Part shown: piece after piece, positions 54,053 through 61,122 of the stretch
Numbering within the stretch: position 1 is the first letter of the stretch
How the letters are laid out: every line of letters begins with the position of its first letter
Source of the DNA: Hymenobacter sp. GOD-10R
GTDB taxonomy: Bacteria > Bacteroidota > Bacteroidia > Cytophagales > Hymenobacteraceae
DNA: 64,000 bases
NCBI RefSeq assembly: GCF_035609205.1
Contig: NZ_CP141186.1
Coordinates: 94,936 to 158,935 of the forward strand
Reading direction: 5' to 3'
Made by a program: the position numbers and the translations under genes
The notes under the pieces: generated by a model
The model's input: only the letters and a program-made list of their open reading frames with translations
Databases searched by the model: none
What the model was told of the DNA's origin: nothing

Positions 54053-55671
54053 GTGGCTGTTGCAGAAGTGCTAGCCTAGTATCGGGTGCTCCCGTAAAGA
54101 GAGGATGCAAGGCAAGAAGCAGTTCACGGATCAGGTGGTCACCCACTTCCGGCTCTCCGAGTGGGTGACCACCCATAACTTCTACCGCCGACTCGACGCG
54201 CTCTTGGAGCTGGGCTTCCTCTATGAGGCCAGCCAAGACCTCTACAGCCACACGGGTCAGCCTTCGCTGGCCCCCGTCGTGTTCTTTAAGTTGGTACTGG
54301 TGGGCTACTTGGAGAACATTACTAGCGACCGCCGCTTGCTCGAGCACTGCGCGATGCGGCTGGACCTGCTTTACTTTCTGGGCTACGAGCTCGACGAAGC
54401 CCTACCCTGGCACTCCACGGTGAGCCGCACCCGCCAACTCTACCCGGCCGCCCTATTTGAGCAGCTTTTCGACCGCATCTTCAGTCTCTGCGTGCAACAA
54501 GGCTTGGTGGCGGGCAACACCCAGACGGTGGACTCGGCCCCGGTGAAAGCCAATGCCTCGCTCGACAGCCTGTGCGAAAAGCAGCCGGTACACGCGGTGC
54601 AACCGATCTTGACCGTGGTGGGGAGCCCACCGAAACCACCGGCCACGCCGCACCCAGCCTCGATTCGCTCCGCGCCGGCTCACCAGTTACGCTACGAAGC
54701 CACGCGCCAGGCTAAACGACAGCGAGAACCTGCTTCCTTGGGCGCTACCCGCCCCCACGCACGCTTGCTCAGCAACAAAACCCATTACAGTCCCACCGGT
54801 CCGGAGGCGCGTATCTCCATCAAGCCCGGCAAAGTGCGCGCCCTGAACTACCTCTGCAGCCTGGCCGTGGATACCACCAAGGGCGTGATCAGTCATGTGC
54901 AAGCGGACCTGGCCGACTCGCGCGACAGTTTGCACTTGCCCGGTCTCGTGCAACGATTACAGCAACGACTGCAAGCCCATGAGCTGCAGCTGCGCGACCT
55001 GGTGGCCGACACGGGCTACTCCAACGGCTTCAACTATGCGCTGCTCGAACACCAGGGCGTCACTCCCTGGATCCCCGTTTTTGGGCAATACAAACCCGAA
55101 GCCGCCGGTTTCTCCTACCACGCCGCCGCGGACGAGTATCGCTGCGGGGCCGACAAGCCGCTGCCCTTTCGCAAGTACAGCACCAAGGCGGACGGCGCCT
55201 GGGTCAAGCACTACCGAGCGGCGTACCAGGACTGCCAGCAGTGTGCCCATAAAGGGAACTGTGTTCCTTACGCCGATTACAAGCAACTGGTCCGCTCCGC
55301 CTTTGATGCCGCTTACCGCCGAGCCTGGCACCGCCAGCGCAGCCGACGAGGCCAATACATGCACCGGGTCCGGCAAGGCACCGTTGAACCCGTTTTCGGC
55401 AACCTGCTGCACCACTACGGCTTGCGCCGCATCAACGTACGCGGCCGAGCCGGCGCGCACAAGTCCATGTTGCTGGCCGCCATTGCCTACAACCTGAAAA
55501 AACTCCTGCGTTATGCGCCCAAACAGCAACTAGGGGTGGCCTTGAGTGCCCTTGCCACCGCCTGGACCGCCCTTTAGGCTTCATTGCAGACAGCGTACTC
55601 GGCACAAACGTGCGAAAGGATTACTGAAGTAGTCGCCCGCCTGCACTGACGGCGAGTTCTGCAACAGCCAC
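54053..55671 (+). mobile_element. IS1182-type insertion sequence, copy 1
   Basis: About 1.62 kb. The terminal inverted repeats GTGGCTGTTGCAGAA (left) and its complement (right end 55671) flank one intact transposase gene. A CCTC flanks both sides (54049-54052 and 55672-55675), a possible target duplication. The next element starts directly beyond it. Confidence 0.88.
54105..55577 (+). CDS. IS1182-family DDE transposase, copy 1
   Basis: A 490-aa transposase. The N-terminal DUF772 domain is clear (HTGQPSLAPVVFFKLVLVGY, LPWHSTVSRTRQL). The first catalytic Asp is in GNTQTVDSAPVKANAS, and the second in LRDLVADTGYSNGF. The C-terminal half includes a Cys-rich patch (CQQCAHKGNC) and the acidic residue in GTVEPVFGNL. 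The frame is intact from the Met within MQGKKQFTDQ. Copy 2 downstream uses the same start motif, which supports this start. It is likely active. Confidence 0.93.
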   Translation: MQGKKQFTDQVVTHFRLSEWVTTHNFYRRLDALLELGFLYEASQDLYSHTGQPSLAPVVFFKLVLVGYLENITSDRRLLEHCAMRLDLLYFLGYELDEALPWHSTVSRTRQLYPAALFEQLFDRIFSLCVQQGLVAGNTQTVDSAPVKANASLDSLCEKQPVHAVQPILTVVGSPPKPPATPHPASIRSAPAHQLRYEATRQAKRQREPASLGATRPHARLLSNKTHYSPTGPEARISIKPGKVRALNYLCSLAVDTTKGVISHVQADLADSRDSLHLPGLVQRLQQRLQAHELQLRDLVADTGYSNGFNYALLEHQGVTPWIPVFGQYKPEAAGFSYHAAADEYRCGADKPLPFRKYSTKADGAWVKHYRAAYQDCQQCAHKGNCVPYADYKQLVRSAFDAAYRRAWHRQRSRRGQYMHRVRQGTVEPVFGNLLHHYGLRRINVRGRAGAHKSMLLAAIAYNLKKLLRYAPKQQLGVALSALATAWTAL

Positions 55672-55675
55672 CCTC

Positions 55676-55825
55676 GTGGCTGTTGCAAAAGTATAGCACT
55701 AGCGTAGAAGCGGTAGATTCTAGCCGTTACCGACTGAAAACAGAGGCCATAATCAGGTATTCTAGCCGGTTTTCCGCGGTGGTAGCAGCAGGTAGAGGCA
55801 CTGCTGGGACTTCTGCAACAGCCAC
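55676..55825. mobile_element. 150-bp MITE-like element between the two IS copies
   Basis: The ends GTGGCTGTTGCAAAAG and CTTCTGCAACAGCCAC match the IS1182-type termini, and the outer inverted match extends to 17 bp (55671-55687 and 55814-55830). It has no coding capacity. Read in reverse, its core TCTGTTTTCAGTC sits about 80 bp from its end, as in the 148-bp element at 20483. It is probably a non-autonomous relative. Confidence 0.65.
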
Positions 55826-55829
55826 GAGG

Positions 55830-57396
55830 GTAGCTGTTGCAGAATGCCTGTCCGGATTGCGGTGCATTTCGTAGCAGCAGGATGCAAGGTAAGAAGCAGT
55901 ACCTCGACAAAGAGGTGACCCACTTCCGGCTCTCCGAGCGGGTTCCGCCCCATAACCTCTACCGCCGACTCGCCGAGTTGGTGGACTGGACATTTCTCTA
56001 CGAGGAAACACGCACGCTCTACAGCCACACCGGGCAGCCCTCACTCGACCCGGTCGTGTTCTTTAAGTTGGTGCTGGTGGGCCGGCTGGAAAACTTGGTC
56101 AGCGATCGACGCCTCGTCGAGCATTGTGCCCTGCGGCTGGATATCCTTTATTTTCTGGGCTACGAGGTAGACGAAGAGCTACCCTGGCATTCCACCATTA
56201 GCCGCACACGCCAGCTGTTGCCTGCGTCGGTCTTCGAGCAGCTGTTCGACCAGGTCTTTGCCTTATGCGTGGCCCAGGGCCTGGTCGCGGGCAATACGCA
56301 AGCGGTGGACTCAGCTCCGATCAAGGCGAATGCCTCCCTGGAGAGCCTGCAGCCCAAGCAGCTCGCCCAGGCCGACTCCGCGCCTTCCGCCGCCGTACTC
56401 ACGGCCCCCGCGCATCAGTTGCGCAACGAGGCCGCCCGTCAAGCCAAGCTCAAAAACGTAGCCGGGTCCTTGGGCTCGACGCACAAGAAGGCCAAGCTCT
56501 GGAGCAACAAAACGCACTACAGCCCCACGGATCCGGATGCACGCGTGTCGGTCAAACCGGGCAAAGTGCGCGCCTTGAATTACCTCTGCAGCCTGGCCGT
56601 GGATACCGCGCAGGGCGTGATCAGTCACGTGCAAGCGGATTTTGCCGACAGTCGCGATAGTCTGCATCTACCTAGTTTGGTCCGCCGTCTGCAGCCGCGC
56701 TTACAAGCACAGGGCCTGCACTGGCAGGAGCTGCTGGCCGATGCCGGCTACGCCAATGGCTCCAACTATGCCTTTCTGGAAGAGCGCGGCATTACGCCCT
56801 GGATTCCGGTATTCGGCCAGTACAAAGCCCAGATCGAGGGCTTTACCTATGATCTGGCGACGGACACCTACACCTGCGCGGCGGGCAAGGCGCTCCCGTT
56901 CCAAAAATATGACACCAGTGCCGACGGCAGCTGGCTGAAGATCTACTGGACCGCTTACCAGGACTGCCACCACTGTCCGCTCAAGTCGACTTGTGTGCCC
57001 ACGGCACGGCGCAAGCAGTTGACTCGCACGGCGTATGATCCGGCTTACCGCCGGGCCTGGGCTCGCCAGCAGAGTAGCCAAGGCCAGGTGATGCGCCGCA
57101 AGCGCCAAAGCACCGTCGAGCCGGTCTTCGGCAACCTGATTCACCACTACGGTTTGCGGCGCGTGGGTACCCGTGGCCAAGCAGGCGCCCAGAAAACGAT
57201 GCTGTTGGCCGCGATTGCCTATAATCTGAAGAAGCTGCTCAAGTATCAACCACGCAAGTGCCGCACGGTGGCCCTCGCCTTACCTCCGCCTGCGCCTCTG
57301 TTTTCGCTGTTCAAGCTACGAACACGACGAGTGGTGGCCAGTAGAAAACCGAAGAAGAACCCAACGACTAATTAGACCTGAGTTCTGCAACAGCCA
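55830..57396 (+). mobile_element. IS1182-type insertion sequence, copy 2
   Basis: About 1.57 kb. The left end GTAGCTGTTGCAGAA differs by one base from the right end complement GTGGCTGTTGCAGAA. CCTC follows at 57397. The transposase is clearly diverged from copy 1, so this is a related element rather than a recent duplicate. Confidence 0.87.
55882..57375 (+). CDS. IS1182-family DDE transposase, copy 2
   Basis: A 497-aa transposase from the ATG at 55882, which matches the MQGKKQ start of copy 1; the frame from 55837 would begin inside the terminal repeat. Motifs parallel copy 1: HTGQPSLDPVVFFKLVLVGR, Asp in GNTQAVDSAPIKANAS, Asp in LLADAGYANGS, CHHCPLKSTC, and STVEPVFGNLIHHYGLRR. Its middle region is shorter and the C-terminus is longer and basic. 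The frame is intact. Confidence 0.93.
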   Translation: MQGKKQYLDKEVTHFRLSERVPPHNLYRRLAELVDWTFLYEETRTLYSHTGQPSLDPVVFFKLVLVGRLENLVSDRRLVEHCALRLDILYFLGYEVDEELPWHSTISRTRQLLPASVFEQLFDQVFALCVAQGLVAGNTQAVDSAPIKANASLESLQPKQLAQADSAPSAAVLTAPAHQLRNEAARQAKLKNVAGSLGSTHKKAKLWSNKTHYSPTDPDARVSVKPGKVRALNYLCSLAVDTAQGVISHVQADFADSRDSLHLPSLVRRLQPRLQAQGLHWQELLADAGYANGSNYAFLEERGITPWIPVFGQYKAQIEGFTYDLATDTYTCAAGKALPFQKYDTSADGSWLKIYWTAYQDCHHCPLKSTCVPTARRKQLTRTAYDPAYRRAWARQQSSQGQVMRRKRQSTVEPVFGNLIHHYGLRRVGTRGQAGAQKTMLLAAIAYNLKKLLKYQPRKCRTVALALPPPAPLFSLFKLRTRRVVASRKPKKNPTTN

Positions 57397-57608
57397 CCCT
57401 CCTTTTTCTGTACAACTGTTCCTGTAGTAGAAATGGAATAAGAAGACTTAAACAGAGACAAAATCAGTTCATTAAACTAGTACAAACAGCGAAGTACAGA
57501 AAACAAGATCTGAGATGGGTTTCGTGAACTGAAATACCTTCACTAAATCGGAGCTAAGCGGCAGAAAATAATATATCCGTAGGACGGCTCATGATTAACC
57601 AAAACCGA

Positions 57609-58379
57609 CTATAGTCGATCAGCCGCCTGTTGATCTATCACAAAACCTGCGTCACGCATTTCGCGCACTAGCTTGAGTTTCCAGTTGCTACCCGATTGAT
57701 AGATGACCCCTTGCATGTCACTGGGAGCTTCAATATCACCAGTATAGAGTTGGAATATGTTTGAGCGGCCCAACTTTGCCAAGAAATAGCCTAATTCTAA
57801 GACTACGTTCTGGCGAGCACGTGGGCGCAGGCCGTCAAGTGTCAGCTTGCGGGTTTTGGATCTCAGACGGCCTTCATCATCAGGTGAGCCGATGATAATA
57901 GCGTACTCACATTGTTCAGCAGCTTTGATGAATTTCTCAATGATAGTTTGACCAGCGTCGCCTTCTTTATCTAAGACAATGCTAGGAATGCCAAGAGAGT
58001 GGAGTACTTGCTGCACCTCATTCCGTATAATGTGGTCGCGACCGTGGACAATAAAGACGTTACGGTTTTCCTTATCGACTTTTTGGGCCAGCGTACGAAA
58101 GCGTGCGAGTAACTTACCATAATCACTGGTTGGAGAAGTGCGGTAACTATATGAGGCTTCTGCCGATGCTTTTACTTTGATTTCCTGAATGGATTTTTGA
58201 TAGCTGGCACCCTTAGCTAATGGGTATTGCTTAACCCACTTTTCCAGTCCAGCACAAAGGCTTGCAATTTTTTTGTGGTCAGGGCGATAGTACGTATTCT
58301 TTTCCTGCTTTTGCTTTTCGAGCTCGGTAGTAGTCTCCTGGACAAGCTTGCGGAGGGTAGTTTTAAGATAAGGCTTCAT
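57609..58379 (-). CDS. TIR-like effector (CAP12/PCTIR type)
   Basis: A 256-aa protein. Residues 1-105 are a helical head of unknown kind (TLRKLVQETTTELEKQKQEK). Residues 108-250 match the TIR-like domain of predicted nucleotide-binding proteins: NVFIVHGRDHIIRNEVQQVL, GDAGQTIIEKF, YAIIIGSPDDEGR, RARQNVVLELGYFLAKLGR with putative catalytic Glu195, then EAPSDMQGVIY. In characterised relatives (for example the TIR part of TIR-STING) this fold cleaves NAD+ when activated. The partner gene ends 9 bp upstream, so the two are one operon. No cyclase is present. The likely role is abortive anti-phage defence, with the helical head as regulator. Confidence 0.85.
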   Translation of the reverse strand: MKPYLKTTLRKLVQETTTELEKQKQEKNTYYRPDHKKIASLCAGLEKWVKQYPLAKGASYQKSIQEIKVKASAEASYSYRTSPTSDYGKLLARFRTLAQKVDKENRNVFIVHGRDHIIRNEVQQVLHSLGIPSIVLDKEGDAGQTIIEKFIKAAEQCEYAIIIGSPDDEGRLRSKTRKLTLDGLRPRARQNVVLELGYFLAKLGRSNIFQLYTGDIEAPSDMQGVIYQSGSNWKLKLVREMRDAGFVIDQQAADRL

Positions 58380-58388
58380 CTACTATGC

Positions 58389-59045
58389 TTAATGTAAAAA
58401 CAGTCCGCCAAATGCGGCTTTCACCAGCTTCAGGACTTCGCTGGCTTGGGTAGGATTAAGCATTAGCGCAGTGATAGCTTGAATGAAGCCACCAATAATC
58501 CAGTTCTGCCAATCTTTTTTGGTCAAGCCCTCCGCTTTTACAGCAGCGGTTTGGGTTAGTTCGATCAGTTTCTTTCGAGCAGCTTCAGGGAGGGTAGCGG
58601 CAGTAAAGCTCTGCTGCAACTGGCGTAACTGGCTTTGAACTTCAGCTAGCTCGGTGCGAGTAAACTTGTCGTCAGCGGCTTCAGCACTGCCAGCAAAGAG
58701 CTGGGCAGTTTTTACGGCTTCTGCCCATAGGTCAGGTAGTTCTAATTCCTCCTGTAAAGCAGATGCCCATTCAGTAAATACTTTCAATACTCCTGACCAA
58801 CTATAAGGAATATCAATTGCCTCCGAAGGTTCTGGACTAGCATATATATCGGGCTTGTAAACGACGTAAAATCCTCCTCTGAAACCCTCATGTCCAGAGA
58901 TGTTTTCGATCAGCTTAAACTCAAATTGCGATGCTGTATGCTGAAGATAGAAACTAGTATCATCCTTCATTTCAAAATGAGCCAATGGAAGTTTGTGTTC
59001 ATTAAGTATGGATACAAGCTGATTACGAAACTTTTTTAGCAGCAT
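58389..59045 (-). CDS. Uncharacterised partner of the TIR-like effector
   Basis: A 218-aa protein encoded first in a two-gene operon. The N-terminal half (1-105) is a mixed alpha/beta domain (LPLAHFEMKDDTSFYLQH, GFYVVYKPDIYASPEPSEAI). A helical linker follows (about 125-175, TRTELAEVQSQLRQLQQS). The C-terminus has KKDWQNWIIGGFIQAITALM and KLVKAAFGGLFL, an amphipathic or membrane-touching segment. I recall similar endings in several unnamed bacterial proteins but no characterised one. It may sense infection or hold the effector inactive. No catalytic motif is visible. Confidence 0.75.
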   Translation of the reverse strand: MLLKKFRNQLVSILNEHKLPLAHFEMKDDTSFYLQHTASQFEFKLIENISGHEGFRGGFYVVYKPDIYASPEPSEAIDIPYSWSGVLKVFTEWASALQEELELPDLWAEAVKTAQLFAGSAEAADDKFTRTELAEVQSQLRQLQQSFTAATLPEAARKKLIELTQTAAVKAEGLTKKDWQNWIIGGFIQAITALMLNPTQASEVLKLVKAAFGGLFLH

Positions 59046-59422
59046 TTTAGGGGTAGTCTATAAGATCTAAGATATAAGCAATACTAGCCAAATAGTAGAG
59101 ATACTTTGCTCTGCTTAGGATGACTGGATGTTCTTTTTATTTCTATTCAACGATTTTTGCGTGTACCTTTTCTCACTACGTATGTCAGACGCTCGGTGCC
59201 TCTCTAGCGCGGCTATCAGCTGCTGTGATGGTACAATTCATCAAGCATTAACACTTGGCTTGGCGGTCAGAATCACTTTCGGATGGGTTGGTAGTCGCCA
59301 ACAGGGGCGCTCCAGACTTAGAAGAGTGAGTCCACGTATTAAGCGACGTTGAGTTGGACGAGCTAAAGAGGGTAGCAGGCACGTGAGTTCTTCGACCTAG
59401 TGTGAGGATTTTCGGTCCTAGC
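59046..59422. other. Gap upstream of the TIR-like operon
   Basis: The 377 bp hold no supported gene. The promoter of the two-gene operon (minus strand) should lie near its left end. Confidence 0.4.
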
Positions 59423-60658
59423 TTACCCCATATTAATCATATCGATTTCCTTGCCGGCCGGGTATAGCCCTGGAAACAGCGCTGGGGCAAAGCCAATCGG
59501 GTACGCTGCCCTGTATGGGGTTAGGTGGTCGCCGGATTGCGTAGCCAGTAAGCCAGCTTGTAGTAATTGTGTTGCTAGTGCTTTGGCCGTTTTGTCGGAT
59601 AATCCAGTTAGCCGTTCCACTTCTCGTCTTGCAATACTGCCTTTGAGAAACACGGCCTCTAACACGTAATATGTCTCCGGCCGCCACTTGCGCTTTATCA
59701 CCAATAGTTGCACTAGTCCTTGCAATCGACTTAGCATGTCGTCAATAGCCAGCACACTGGTCATATAAGTAATTTGATCCAAGGCTGTCTCCAGAAAGAA
59801 TATACAGAACGCTACTAGCTGCCGCTCCGACAAGTTGCCTCGTCCGTCATAGTCGTTTTCGCGTTGGGTATCTGCAGCGGCTAAGGCTTGCTTGTAGGTA
59901 GACTCACTACGCGCCAAGCCTCTTGACATAGACCACAACCCGCCAGCATCTAAGCCTTCAATCCGGAATGCCGCATCACTAAATAGACGCATTACTCGTC
60001 CGTTACCATCTAAAAAGGGATGTATCCAGGCGAGTCGGTGGTGAGCCGCCGCAATCTGTACTACCCGCGCCAAGCGGTCATGTTCGTAGCGGGGTTGGTA
60101 GCCATCTTCTAATCGCTGCAGAAACGCAGGCAGCACTTCTGCCGCTGGTGCCACGTGCCGTCCCACCTTTACTTCGCTCGTACGCAACTCCCCAGGTACT
60201 ACCGGTAGGCGATCTCCCTCCAGCGTAGTGGTCCACCGAAACTCTTCAGGTAGGTGCGCATAAAACGCGCGGTGAACCGCCTGCCAAAAGGTCTGCGTAT
60301 AAGGATTATCACCTGCCTCTGTTAGGAGTTCCGGTAGGTGGGCGTGCACAGCAATATGCGCCTTGGCTTCCAGCTGTAACGAGCGGTTGCGACTATCAGC
60401 GGAGTAATCTTCGTGTAGGGCACGGGCTATATCCAACGGGTGAGTATCGTGGCCTTCAATGAGGTTGGAATAATAGCTGTTGGCCGGCCGCAGAAAATCC
60501 GCTATTGCGGACGCTGTAACTGGATGCAGGCTACTTGAAAGCCGAGCGGCAGCTTCTACAATCCGCAACGCGAGTGCCCGCAGTTCTGGTGGCAACATAC
60601 TCGGTTTCAGAGGGGTAATAGCCGATGGATCCCGATAGAGAGCGACAGGTGCATTCAT
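59423..60658 (-). CDS. Fic-family AMP-transferase-type enzyme
   Basis: A 411-aa Fic protein that probably modifies a target hydroxyl with AMP. The active-site loop is HPFLDGNGRVMR with catalytic His213. An N-terminal inhibitory helix motif is present (SNLIEG, Glu68), placing it in the class with an in-chain inhibitory segment before the core. The C-terminal 100 residues look like a winged helix (VERLTGLSDKTAKALATQLL), common in stand-alone Fic regulators. It lies between the TIR-like operon and the PHP/ATPase gene, all on the minus strand. The target is unknown. Confidence 0.92.
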   Translation of the reverse strand: MNAPVALYRDPSAITPLKPSMLPPELRALALRIVEAAARLSSSLHPVTASAIADFLRPANSYYSNLIEGHDTHPLDIARALHEDYSADSRNRSLQLEAKAHIAVHAHLPELLTEAGDNPYTQTFWQAVHRAFYAHLPEEFRWTTTLEGDRLPVVPGELRTSEVKVGRHVAPAAEVLPAFLQRLEDGYQPRYEHDRLARVVQIAAAHHRLAWIHPFLDGNGRVMRLFSDAAFRIEGLDAGGLWSMSRGLARSESTYKQALAAADTQRENDYDGRGNLSERQLVAFCIFFLETALDQITYMTSVLAIDDMLSRLQGLVQLLVIKRKWRPETYYVLEAVFLKGSIARREVERLTGLSDKTAKALATQLLQAGLLATQSGDHLTPYRAAYPIGFAPALFPGLYPAGKEIDMINMG

Positions 60659-61122
60659 CCTGCAAATATACCCCTAAGCTCCGATATGTTTTACGACACG
60701 TAATGCTCTGCCGTATAGGCTTATATATGTAGTAAAAATGCCTCAATTCCGATAGCCCTTCCGAGCTCAGTTATTGAGAGTGACAGTATAAGGTGGTCCG
60801 ATTAAGTAATACAGTTTTAGATGTATTTTGTAGCGGATGGGTACCATGTACAACATCCCGCTAACCCCTTCGCTAGCAGCTTGCAATTAATGCACTTCGG
60901 TGGCTCCAATTGGGTGCATCACGCTGTCACTTATAGAGCAGCTTGTGTTGATGTTAAGGTAGCGAGCAGCCGCTAGCACCGAGCGCGCGTTCAGCTAGAC
61001 TACCTCACTCATTTCAGCTTGACAACTGTAGGTGAACTATGATTTGTTTGATACACAGCTGATATATAGCCTTTGATAGCTTACATCTAAGCTGTTTTTA
61101 TAGAAAAGAATGGATAACTAAA
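60659..61122. other. Gap between the ATPase and Fic genes
   Basis: The 464 bp hold no supported gene. The fic promoter should lie near the left edge (60660-60760). No palindromic element stood out. Confidence 0.4.

Noticed and set aside
57609..59045. Calling the TIR-like pair a CBASS or Thoeris system
   Set aside because: No CD-NTase, STING, ThsA-like or SLOG gene is adjacent in the window.
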